NCBI GenBank assembly: GCA_016712565.1
Contig: JADJQU010000013.1
Coordinates: 20,955 to 84,954 of the forward strand
Origin: Planctomycetota bacterium
GTDB taxonomy: Bacteria; Planctomycetota; UBA1135; GCA-002686595
Direction: 5' to 3'
DNA: 64,000 nucleotides
Below the pieces are notes generated by a model. It saw nothing but the letters and a program-made list of their open reading frames with translations. It did no database searches and had not been told where the DNA came from. Each line of letters opens with the position of its first letter. Position 1 is the first letter of the stretch. Position numbers and translations under genes: made by a program. Of this stretch, positions 14,655-22,859 are shown one piece after another.

Positions 14655-15827
14655 TCAGCGGCGTGAGCCCGCGGGCGATTCCCCGTCGCCCGGCGCCGGT
14701 GTCTCCCGCGGGGGCAACTCGGACTTTCGCAGGAGCACCCGCTCCGCCTCGCCCGGGTCCAGGGAGAGCTCGCGCAGGATCGGACGCGGGTCGTCGGCCG
14801 TGGTGAGCTCCAGACGCAGGCTGCCGGTGCCCACCAGGAACTCGCCGGTGAAGTTCGGCACGCTGCCCAGCAGGCCCGAGGCTCCCGGCACGACCTGCAG
14901 TTCTCCCCCGCCCACCAGGGCGTTCTCGCGCAGGAACCGTGCCCGGAGCGGTCCGTCGGTGACGGAGAAGCCCTCGAGCTCGAGCTGCACGCGGGCGCCC
15001 GGGCGCAGCACCAGGAGCACGTCCGGGACGACTTGGCCTTCCTGGAGCTCGAGGGGACCCGCGAGGGTGGCGATGCGCGTGGGCAGCGTCGACGCGTCGG
15101 ACTCGAAGCGGCTGATCTCGGGATCGAAGTCCCCCGTCGGCGGTGGTTCAGGCACCTCGATGGCGTAGAGGGAGAGCCTTCCGGGCAGCAAGGGGTGGAG
15201 CTCGAAGACTCCGTCCTCGCCCGCAAATCCGGTCCAGGTGCGCCGGGTGTAGTCCTCCAGGTGGATCGTGAAGGACAGGGAAACACCCTCGCCGGTGGCG
15301 CCGTCGATGATCCGGCCGTGGACCTCGGCCGGAGCGCGGAAGCGCAGCTCCACCTTCGAATCGCCGGCCTGGGCGGTCACGGGCCGCGCTAGACCTTCGA
15401 GTCCGTTGTCTTCGGCCTGCACGAGATAGAGTCCCGGGAACAGCGGCCCCACGGCGAAGCGGCCGTCCTCACCCGCCAGGCTGCCGAAGCGGTATTCGCC
15501 GCCCGAGGCCTCCACCTTGGCCCCCACCGCCGGCCCGCCGCGGGCGTTCTGGACGCTGCCCCGGATGTACAGGCGCGGCGGATCGGGAAAGGACGTGTGC
15601 GGCATGACCACCCGGCCGTCGGGTTCGGAGCCGCGTCCCTCGGAATCCAACTGCCGCTCCGGGGCCGGGGCCTCCAGTGCCCCGGTGAGGCCCGGGCCCC
15701 GCTCCAGGTCCGCCTGGCCGGAGTCGAGCTCGGCGCGGCCGGCGGCCACCCACCAGGCAATCCCCACCAACGTCGAAGCGAAGGCTGCGAGGGCCAGGGG
15801 GTAGAGGGGCTTCCGCGACGAGCTCAT
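14655..15827 (-). CDS. Membrane-anchored protein with carboxypeptidase-regulatory-like domains
   Basis: A 390-residue protein with a single N-terminal hydrophobic segment (LYPLALAAFASTLVGIAWWV, residues about 8-27) that acts as signal anchor. Two beta-sandwich units of the carboxypeptidase regulatory-like type follow (GSVQNARGGPAVGAKVEASG with EDGRFAVGPLFPGLYLV; VHGRIIDGATGEGVSLSF with EDGVFELHPLLPGRLSLYA), then a beta-rich C-terminal half of unknown fold. These domains are common in large planctomycete surface proteins, where they are thought to act as structural or adhesion modules. No catalytic residues are visible. It ends just after the convergent LURP-one gene and stands apart from its upstream neighbours by about 270 bases. 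Confidence 0.7.
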   Translation of the reverse strand: MSSSRKPLYPLALAAFASTLVGIAWWVAAGRAELDSGQADLERGPGLTGALEAPAPERQLDSEGRGSEPDGRVVMPHTSFPDPPRLYIRGSVQNARGGPAVGAKVEASGGEYRFGSLAGEDGRFAVGPLFPGLYLVQAEDNGLEGLARPVTAQAGDSKVELRFRAPAEVHGRIIDGATGEGVSLSFTIHLEDYTRRTWTGFAGEDGVFELHPLLPGRLSLYAIEVPEPPPTGDFDPEISRFESDASTLPTRIATLAGPLELQEGQVVPDVLLVLRPGARVQLELEGFSVTDGPLRARFLRENALVGGGELQVVPGASGLLGSVPNFTGEFLVGTGSLRLELTTADDPRPILRELSLDPGEAERVLLRKSELPPRETPAPGDGESPAGSRR

Positions 15828-16094
15828 GGACGGGGGCCTGGGCGCCTCGCAGACCCGCGCAGCGAGCGGGGCGGGCGCGACGCCGGTCGGGCCACAGTCT
15901 CACCTCCCGGGACACCGCCCACAAGGTCCGCGGCCCCGCGGCCCGGGCCTGGGAGCACGCCCCAGAACCTCTCGGGCCCCGTGGCCGCGCCGTGGCTCGC
16001 GCCCGCTTCGATGCGTCTCCTCTGAGTGTCGACCCAGGCGAATGCGCGCGGCCCGGGGACACCCGCGGGGCCCCACAGGTTCCGGGACACGTTC

Positions 16095-17606
16095 CTAGCC
16101 GTCGCCGTCCTTCAGGCCGGTCAAGTCGATGAGCTCGGAGTAGGACCCGTCGGGGTCCAGCTCCTTGGCGAGCTTCCGCAGGCGCTTCTGCTCGGCCTCG
16201 TCCTTCACATGCCAGGCCATGTCCCAGTAGTACTCGCCCGTCAGGGGATCCATGGCGATGGCCTTCTTCCACATGGCCAGGGCCTCGTCCTTCTTGTTGT
16301 CGCGGGCGAGCAAACCGGCGTAGCGGTGGAAGGTCATCGGATTGGTGGAGCCGCCTTCGATGGCCTCCTTGAAGAGGCGCTTCGCCTTGATGCTGCGGCC
16401 GGTGTTCATGGCCGATTTGGCCGCCTCCTCCTTGCCGCGCGGAGTGACCAGCGTGAGCTTCTCCTTGACGTAGGCGTGCCACTCCTCCTCGAGCTTCTTG
16501 AGCGCCTCGCCGTCCTTGATGTCGAGGTAGCGCTTGAACGCGGAGAAGACCTCCGCGGGCTCCACGTCCTTGAGGTTCTGGCCGTTGACCTCGCGCTTGA
16601 CGTCCTTCGCCGAAACCAGGCCCACGATGAACTTCTGGAACTTGGGGGCATAGCGCTTGTCGTTCATCAGGAAGTGCGCCAGGGTCCAGCCCCAGGTGTA
16701 GTGCTCGTACATGCGCCCGGTGCTGACGAGCTTCTCCAGGCTCATCATCGTCCCCCCGGCGATGTCGTCCTGCACCTCCACCAGACGCCCCTCCAGGATC
16801 AGGCCGGTGGTGAGCTTCTTCTTGACCGGGTCCCAGTGGCTCGCGCCGTAGTACTCCGCCAGGGACTCGCCCGGGAAGTGGGGCATGGAGAATTCCATGT
16901 CCATCAGCTTCTGCAGGTAGTGGTTGGTCTCGTGGAACATGACCTCCTCGGTGAAGGCCACGTCCAGGCGCTCGTGGAAGAAGTTGAGCTCCAGCGGCGG
17001 GATGAAGCGGAAATAACCCAGCACGCCGCCTCCGGCGCCCCCGATCTGGATCATGTCGTCGTAGTTCGAGTAGAGGCAGACCTTGAGCTTGCCCAGGCCC
17101 TTGGGCGGCGCGATCTTCCAGTCCCTGAGGAACTGGGCGAAGTAGGCCTCCATCAGCTCGCGGTAGTTCTCGAACACCTCCGGCATCAGCGTGTGTTCGA
17201 ACTCGAAGTTCTTCGAGCTGACCTTGTGGCGGTTGCGCCACTGGGAGTGCTCCTTGAACAGCTGCAGGTCCGCGAGGCGCTTGTCCATGCGCTTCTTGAG
17301 CTCGGCGTCGCGGGACTTCGGCGTCATCCAGCGGCCCTCGAATCGCACCATGCCCTTGGCGGCCTGGAGCTTCTCCTCCTCGCTGACCGCGGGGGCGAGC
17401 GCCTCGCCGTCGATCATCAGGTCGCCGATCAAGGCCTCGGCCACGAAAACCTCGCCGTTCTCGAAGGCCACGCGGACGCCGCCCTCGGCGCGCGTGATCT
17501 TCTTGCCATCGACGACGCGCCCGTCCTTCGTGACCAGGAAATCGGCCGTCGCCGTGGCGGCGAACAGCACGAGAAGCACCGTGCTCGCGAACGCGTGTCG
17601 CATCAT
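16095..17606 (-). CDS. Secreted DUF1570-like putative zinc peptidase with C-terminal TPR
   Basis: A 503-residue protein beginning at the double ATG at 17606, followed by a signal peptide (HAFASTVLLVLFAATATA). After an N-terminal region ending in a DUF1570-like segment (KVCLYSNYDDM) comes the zinc-peptidase motif in EEVMFHETNHYLQKL, where HETNH fits HExxH. A downstream ESLAEYYGASHW matches the third-ligand Glu helix of gluzincins. The C-terminal 100 residues contain TPR-like helices (AKRLFKEAIEGGSTNPMTFH, DEALAMWKKAIAMDPL). It should act in the periplasm or outside. It lies 26 bases after the homologous gene at 17633-19342, so they are likely co-transcribed. Peptidase activity is predicted from motif and family, and the substrate is unknown. 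Confidence 0.8.
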   Translation of the reverse strand: MMRHAFASTVLLVLFAATATADFLVTKDGRVVDGKKITRAEGGVRVAFENGEVFVAEALIGDLMIDGEALAPAVSEEEKLQAAKGMVRFEGRWMTPKSRDAELKKRMDKRLADLQLFKEHSQWRNRHKVSSKNFEFEHTLMPEVFENYRELMEAYFAQFLRDWKIAPPKGLGKLKVCLYSNYDDMIQIGGAGGGVLGYFRFIPPLELNFFHERLDVAFTEEVMFHETNHYLQKLMDMEFSMPHFPGESLAEYYGASHWDPVKKKLTTGLILEGRLVEVQDDIAGGTMMSLEKLVSTGRMYEHYTWGWTLAHFLMNDKRYAPKFQKFIVGLVSAKDVKREVNGQNLKDVEPAEVFSAFKRYLDIKDGEALKKLEEEWHAYVKEKLTLVTPRGKEEAAKSAMNTGRSIKAKRLFKEAIEGGSTNPMTFHRYAGLLARDNKKDEALAMWKKAIAMDPLTGEYYWDMAWHVKDEAEQKRLRKLAKELDPDGSYSELIDLTGLKDGDG

Positions 17607-17632
17607 GGTCGTTCTCCCGAGCGGGGCGCGGA

Positions 17633-19342
17633 TCAGAGGACAGCCTTCAAGTACGTGGCCTGGAACGCCTCCCAGTCCTTCTCCGTCCAGCTGCGGAAGG
17701 TCTTCTCGAAGGTCGTGTCCAGGAGTTGCTTCTCGCGCTGCTTCCAGCGCTGGGCATCCGCCTTGTACTGCTCCTCCTCTTCCTTCTCCGTCTTGGGAGC
17801 GCCGTCGGGCTTCTTGCCCGCGGCCTCGTCGGCGGCCTTGAGCTCGTTCACCGTCGACTTCAGGTTCTTGAGGTAGTCGCGCAGGATGTCGCGGGTCTTG
17901 GGGTTCTTCGAGGCCGGCCCGGTGACGAAGAAGCGCACCAGTCCGCCCGCTTCCTTGGCCGGCCCGCCCCAGGTGGACATCGCCTTGCCGAAGAAGTCCT
18001 CGATGCCCATGCGAATCAAGGTCTGGATCGGCGTGGCGTTCCCCTCGCGCAAGAGCTCGCGAATGCCGTCGCGCTCCCAGTCGTCGGTGCGGAACTCGAC
18101 CTTCTTGCCCTTGGCGCGGGCGGTGCCGATCACCTGCCCCAGCCCCTCGCGCAGCCAGTACGGCATGGCTCGCGACAGGTCGCGGTCGCGCTCGGAGAAC
18201 CACAGGGTCAAGAGCTGGCGGTTGATGCGCTCCACCGCCCAGCCGGTGACGAAGCCGTTGTTGTCCTGGGAGATCACGATCTCGATCTGGCGCCGCTGAT
18301 CCAGCCCTGCCGGCTGCAAGGAATTCTCCTCGTCGCGGTCCTTGCAGATGCGCAGGATCGGCGCGCGCACGTACTCGGTGGGGCCCACGAACGGGAAGGC
18401 CTCGTCGAGCCAGTCGAAGATCACCCCGCAGTGCTCGGCGACGCGCCTGGCGTACTTCTCGTCGGTGTGGTTGAGCACCAGGAAACGGCCCACCTGCAGC
18501 ACCTGCCATCCGTCGGGGACCGAAGTCTTGGCCTTGGCGTGCAGCGACTGCTCCAGCGTGATTCGCCGCTCCTTGCGCTGCTCCGGAGTCTGCTTGTCGT
18601 AGTCGTCGAGCTGGATCTTGCGCTCACCCGTGTCCGCGGTGGGCAGGCCGGACCCCGTGCGCGCGATCAGCTTGAAGGACTTGAGCGTGTCGTAGACCGT
18701 GTCCTTGAGCTTGGGATAGGCCGACTCGAGCACCTCCCAGTGGAACGCGAAGTCCACCTCGGGGGTGTGATAGACCCAGCAGATGATGCGCTTGGGCCCG
18801 TCGCGGGTCAGCTTCTCGACCTTGATCTCGTACTGGGTGACCGGCAGATCCTCGAGCTTGGCTTCCTTCTCGTCGGAGACGAACCACCCGCCTCCGGAGT
18901 AGGTCCGCTTCATGTAGTCGAGGTAGTCCTTGTAGGGGTTCGAGATCAGGATGACGTAGCGGTCGTCACCTTTCTCGTCCTTCTGCTTCCTGATCTTGGC
19001 TTCCTCGCGCACCTTCTCGGTCACGAAGGCGATCACCGTGGCCTGGGGCTTGTGCTCGTTCGTCCAGCCGTCCGTCGGATCGGTGTAGAAGTAGGGCTTG
19101 TCGGACAGGTACTTGGCCACCTGCCATTGCTCCTCCAACTTGAGCGGGATGCGGGTCCACTCCTTGGGCGCCTTGAAGCGGAAGCCGTAGCGGGTGTCCT
19201 CGCAGACGCCCTTGTCCGACTTGGCCTGGGGAGCCGCCACCGGCTCGACCGCAATTGAGAGCGCCAGAGCCGGGGGCACGGCCGGGCCCAACCACAGGGC
19301 AAAACCCACGGTCACTGCGAGAAACGAGGAGGCGAGGCGCAT
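17633..19342 (-). CDS. Secreted DUF1570-like protein lacking the HExxH site (probable pseudo-peptidase)
   Basis: A 569-residue protein; the ATG at 19342 is chosen because it opens directly on a signal peptide (LASSFLAVTVGFALWLGP), whereas the extra N-terminal 44 codons are Arg/Ser-rich shadow. An N-terminal lipocalin- or PsbP-like portion (EDTRYGFRFKAPKEWTRI) precedes a DUF1570-like domain (FDWLDEAFPF, VRAPILRICKDRDE, YWLREGLGQVIG). At the place where family members have HExxH the sequence is GWAVERINRQLLTLW, with neither His present, while the later EGL helix is kept. It is therefore probably not catalytic and may act as a scaffold or regulator for the HETNH-bearing protein encoded 26 bases downstream. 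The C-terminus has a charged helical tract (EKEEEEQYKADAQRWKQREK). Confidence 0.75.
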   Translation of the reverse strand: MRLASSFLAVTVGFALWLGPAVPPALALSIAVEPVAAPQAKSDKGVCEDTRYGFRFKAPKEWTRIPLKLEEQWQVAKYLSDKPYFYTDPTDGWTNEHKPQATVIAFVTEKVREEAKIRKQKDEKGDDRYVILISNPYKDYLDYMKRTYSGGGWFVSDEKEAKLEDLPVTQYEIKVEKLTRDGPKRIICWVYHTPEVDFAFHWEVLESAYPKLKDTVYDTLKSFKLIARTGSGLPTADTGERKIQLDDYDKQTPEQRKERRITLEQSLHAKAKTSVPDGWQVLQVGRFLVLNHTDEKYARRVAEHCGVIFDWLDEAFPFVGPTEYVRAPILRICKDRDEENSLQPAGLDQRRQIEIVISQDNNGFVTGWAVERINRQLLTLWFSERDRDLSRAMPYWLREGLGQVIGTARAKGKKVEFRTDDWERDGIRELLREGNATPIQTLIRMGIEDFFGKAMSTWGGPAKEAGGLVRFFVTGPASKNPKTRDILRDYLKNLKSTVNELKAADEAAGKKPDGAPKTEKEEEEQYKADAQRWKQREKQLLDTTFEKTFRSWTEKDWEAFQATYLKAVL

Positions 19343-19667
19343 CGGAGGACTCCTGTGCGACGTCCGCCGAAGACTCGCCCCCTGCGAGTCGGCGCGCGTC
19401 GGATGGGGAAGAGCGGAACGGCGCCGGAGCCCTTGGACTTGGTTCCGGGCTGCGCCGAGGGCCTGGGGAGGCAAGCCTTCGACGCCGCAAACATCCTACT
19501 CCTTCCCGCGGGGGTGATTCACGGCGGGGCCCGACCGGTCGGGCCGGGCTCCGAGGGGCCCCGCCGCGGCCCGGCTCTGTAATGCCCCTGCAAGGCGGGC
19601 CCCCGGGCGAGCGGGCCCCCGCCCCGGTCCCCCCCCCCCGCGGGCGCTGCCGGCCCCGGGGGGCCCG
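19343..19667. other. No gene; promoter-bearing intergenic region
   Basis: Very GC-rich stretch between the kinase stop and the start of the DUF1570-like pair. Inverted G/C stretches near 19600-19670 could form stems and end kinase transcription, but there is no U-tract to support an intrinsic terminator. Confidence 0.35.
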
Positions 19668-22145
19668 TCAGCGCTCGCGCCACAGGCGCGCCCCGGCGTC
19701 GTGGCCGTTGATCCCGTAGGCGTCGGCGATCGTGCGACGGAACTTCGGAAGCCACTGGTGATCCGCGGGCAGGAGCCCGGCGAGGAACTCGTACTCCGCC
19801 AGCAGAATCGGCTCGGCCTCGCTCCAACGCTTCAGGCCGGCCAGGCAGGCCCCGTGGTTGAAGCGCAGAGCAGCGCCGTTGGGGTCGGCGGGGTCCATCA
19901 GGGTGCGCGACAGCTCCGCCGCCCGCCGCAGGTGGGGCAGGGCTTCCGCAAGACGTCCCTTGCTGTAGAGCGTCATGCCCAGGTTGCCGACCATGGCCGC
20001 GTGGTTCTCGTCCGCGGGCGCGCCGCGCGCGTCGGCGGCGGCCACCAAGGCCGCCATGGTTTCCACCGGGACGGGCTTGCCGCGTCGGAACAGGAGCTCG
20101 CAGTGGTTGTTGAGCACGGTCAGGGTGCGATCGTCGTTCGGTCCGTAGAGCGCGCGCACCGACTCGATCAGCTCCGGGTAGAGCGCCTCGGCCTCGTCGA
20201 GTCGTCCGGCGAGTTGCAGGGCGCTGACGTAGGTGTGGAGAGCCGCCAGCGTGTCCTGGCCCTCGGGGCCCCACAGCTCGCGGCCGGCCTCCAGGGCACG
20301 CTTCGCCGCGGGGAGCGCCTGCTCGTGCTGATCGAGCCCGGAGGCTGCGTCGGCGAACCACAGGTCCGCGTGGGCGGCCACGGAAGCCAGGCCCTGCTCG
20401 CGCGCGAGCCTGCCGGCCAGCAGGGCCTCCCCCTTCAATTCCGCGTGGCGGCCCTTGCGCGCGAGGAACTCGCAGAACTCCCGCAGCACGGCGAGGCGCA
20501 CGACGGGATCCCCGAGGACCTCGGCCTCGCGCACCGCGGCGCGCAGCAGTTCCTCGCCGCGGGCCGCCTGGCCGTCCTCCACCAGGGCGTCCCCGAGGGC
20601 CGCCTCCAGCGCCAGCTTGCGGCCACGCCAGTCGATGCCCGGCGTGCGGCTGGCGGCGTCGAAGAGTTCGAGCGCGCGCTCCAGCTCCTGGCGCGCCTTG
20701 CGCGGTTCGTGCAGGCGGCCGTACATGCGACCCCGCAGCTCGCGCACGCTGAACTCGACCACGGGCTCCGCCACGAGGGCCTGGTCGAAGCGCGCGCTGT
20801 CGAGCAGTTCGTGGACCCTGAGGTCCTTGCTTCCGGCGGTCTCGTCCACGCCTTCGAACAGTCCGGTCAGGACGCGCGTGATGCCCGCCGTGACCTCGAA
20901 GCCGCGGCGTGCCGCGCGCTCGCCCGCGCGCGCCTGTTCCGCCCCGCGCCACAATCCGAAAGCGCCGGCTCCGACGCCGGCCGCGAGGGCCAGTCCGATC
21001 CCGGCGGCGACGCGATTGCGGCGCAGGAACTTGCGCAGTCGGTAGGCGGCGCCCGGCGGGCCGGCCCGCAGCGGGCGGTGCTCGCAGTAGCGCCCGAGGT
21101 CGTCGCGCAGGGCCTCCACCGTGGGATAGCGGCGCTCGGGTTGCTTCTCCAGGCAGTGGAGCAGGATCCACTCCAGCTCGCGCGGCAGTCCGGGTCTCGC
21201 CTGCGTGGGCGCCAAGGGCTCGCGCTCCAGCACCGCCTGTGTGATCGCCGAGAGACCCGCGCCGCTGAAGTCCAGGGGCGGCCGCTCGCAGATCAGGTGG
21301 TAGAGAATCACGCCCAGGGCGTAGACATCGCTGGCAGTGCCGACTTGGTCCGCGCGGCCGGAAATCTGCTCGGGCGCCATGTACTGCAGGGTGCCCACGA
21401 GGTCCCCCGTGCCGGTGCGCTCGAGGCTCGGCGGTCCCTCGGACTCCAGCGCCTTGGCGACGCCGAAGTCGATCAGCTTGAGCCTGCCGTCGGCGCCCAC
21501 GAGCACGTTGCCAGGCTTGAGGTCCCTGTGCAGCACGCCCCGCCGATGTCCGTGCTCGACCGCCGCGCACAAAACGTCGAAGAGCTCCAGGCGCGCCTCC
21601 AGGGCGAGCCCCTCCCCGCGGGCGTGGCTGAGCAGGTCCCGGGCGCCCTCCACCAGCTCCATGGCGAGCCAGGCGATTTCCACGCCGGAGCGCTCCTCGC
21701 TCCCGGCCTCGTGGAACGTGGCGATCGAAGGATGGTTCAGGCGCGCGAGCACCGCCACCTCGTGCTGAAAGCGCCAGCGAGCCCGCGGCGAACCAGGGCT
21801 TCGAGGCACGAGCTTGAGGGCCACCCGCCGCTCGGGATCCGTCTGACGCGCTTCCCACACCGAGCCCATGCCGCCGCTGGCCAGGAAGCGCACCAATTCG
21901 AAGCGGCCGAAGCGCGTGCCCGGCGCCTGCGCCGCGAGGGCCGGGATCGAACCGGCCGGCGCCTCGAATGCCTGGGGCTCGCGCTCCAGGAAACGCGACG
22001 CTTCGGCGTCGTGGGCCAGAAGTCGCCGCAACTCGCGCGCCAGTCCGGCGTCGGTGGATTCCAATTCGGAGAGCCGTGTTTCCCGCCGCGCCTGCGAGAG
22101 CGAGAGCAGCGACTCGAACTCCTCGCGCACGCATTGCCAGCTCAC
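19668..22145 (-). CDS. Membrane Ser/Thr protein kinase with extracytoplasmic TPR-like region
   Basis: An 825-residue protein starting at GTG. Residues about 81-345 form a Hanks-type kinase: Gly loop ASGGMGSV, Lys111 in VALKLV, HRDLKPGN with Asp208, DFG at 226-228 and MAPEQ. One membrane segment follows (VAAGIGLALAAGVGAGAFGLW, about 379-399), then some 420 residues of TPR-like helices. An N-terminal 80-residue region rich in Glu/Arg resembles the short cytoplasmic leader of planctomycete kinases. It overlaps the sigma-factor stop by four bases (GTGA), so the two are translationally coupled and probably act in one pathway in which kinase and ECF factor respond to an envelope signal. Kinase identity is firm; the substrate is unknown. 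Confidence 0.9.
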   Translation of the reverse strand: MSWQCVREEFESLLSLSQARRETRLSELESTDAGLARELRRLLAHDAEASRFLEREPQAFEAPAGSIPALAAQAPGTRFGRFELVRFLASGGMGSVWEARQTDPERRVALKLVPRSPGSPRARWRFQHEVAVLARLNHPSIATFHEAGSEERSGVEIAWLAMELVEGARDLLSHARGEGLALEARLELFDVLCAAVEHGHRRGVLHRDLKPGNVLVGADGRLKLIDFGVAKALESEGPPSLERTGTGDLVGTLQYMAPEQISGRADQVGTASDVYALGVILYHLICERPPLDFSGAGLSAITQAVLEREPLAPTQARPGLPRELEWILLHCLEKQPERRYPTVEALRDDLGRYCEHRPLRAGPPGAAYRLRKFLRRNRVAAGIGLALAAGVGAGAFGLWRGAEQARAGERAARRGFEVTAGITRVLTGLFEGVDETAGSKDLRVHELLDSARFDQALVAEPVVEFSVRELRGRMYGRLHEPRKARQELERALELFDAASRTPGIDWRGRKLALEAALGDALVEDGQAARGEELLRAAVREAEVLGDPVVRLAVLREFCEFLARKGRHAELKGEALLAGRLAREQGLASVAAHADLWFADAASGLDQHEQALPAAKRALEAGRELWGPEGQDTLAALHTYVSALQLAGRLDEAEALYPELIESVRALYGPNDDRTLTVLNNHCELLFRRGKPVPVETMAALVAAADARGAPADENHAAMVGNLGMTLYSKGRLAEALPHLRRAAELSRTLMDPADPNGAALRFNHGACLAGLKRWSEAEPILLAEYEFLAGLLPADHQWLPKFRRTIADAYGINGHDAGARLWRER

Positions 22146-22714
22146 GGTTCCAGGCCTTCCTTCAACAGGCTGCGCAGCTTGGCCCTCGCGAAGCGCCAGC
22201 CGCGCTCGATGGTCGATTCCGAACAGCCCTCCACGGCCGCGATTTCCGCGTGGGTCATGCCGCTGAAGAAGCGCATCTCGACCCAGCGCGCCAGGTCGGC
22301 GTCCTCCCGCTCCAACTGCGAGAGGGCCAGATCGAGGTCCAGGAGCTCGACTTCGCCGCCCTCCAGGAAGGCGATCGAATCGTCGAGCACGCAGCGCTCG
22401 CGCTCTCCACCGCGTTTTTGGGCGCGCCCGGCGCGCACGTGGTCCACGAGCACGGTGCGCATGGCCTTGGCGGCGACGCCGAAGAAGTGCCGGCGGCTTT
22501 CGAACTGCTGCTCCCCCAGTGCCAGCTTGAGCCAGGCCTCGTGCACCAGGGCGGTGGGCTGCAGAGTTCGGCCGCGCAGACCCCGGAGCTCGCGCTCGGC
22601 GATGGAGCGCAGCTCGGCGTAGACCAGTTCCGCGAGCCGGCCGCGCACCGAAGCGTCGCCGTCGAAGAGCCCGCGCAACAGCCGAGTCATTTCCTCCGAC
22701 GGTCCTGTCGACAT
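22142..22714 (-). CDS. ECF-type RNA polymerase sigma factor (TIGR02999-like)
   Basis: A 190-residue protein. Region 2 begins LLRGLFDGDASVRGRLAELV and contains the diagnostic RTLQPTALVHEAWLKL and FFGVAAKAMRTVLVDHVRAG. Region 4 is LARWVEMRFFSGMTHAEIAA followed by EGCSESTIERGWRFARAKL, a helix-turn-helix for the -35 element. This pattern matches the ECF group frequent in Planctomycetota and Acidobacteriota that is coupled to Ser/Thr kinases. The ATG at 22714 is preferred because residues upstream are low-complexity; an ATG at 22690 is an alternative. It overlaps the kinase start by four bases. No anti-sigma gene is adjacent, so control may be through phosphorylation by the partner kinase, as proposed for such pairs. 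Confidence 0.9.
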   Translation of the reverse strand: MSTGPSEEMTRLLRGLFDGDASVRGRLAELVYAELRSIAERELRGLRGRTLQPTALVHEAWLKLALGEQQFESRRHFFGVAAKAMRTVLVDHVRAGRAQKRGGERERCVLDDSIAFLEGGEVELLDLDLALSQLEREDADLARWVEMRFFSGMTHAEIAAVEGCSESTIERGWRFARAKLRSLLKEGLEP

Positions 22715-22859
22715 GCTGGCCCCCGAATCCTCCCCTGGGCCGGCCGCGAATTCTAACGGCGGCCGCAAGGAAGGGGCGGCCGCGCGTCCGGGGGGAATCC
22801 CCGGGCGCGCGGCCAGGACGGCGAAGGGTGCGAGGGAGTTCATCGCGCCCGACCCCGGC

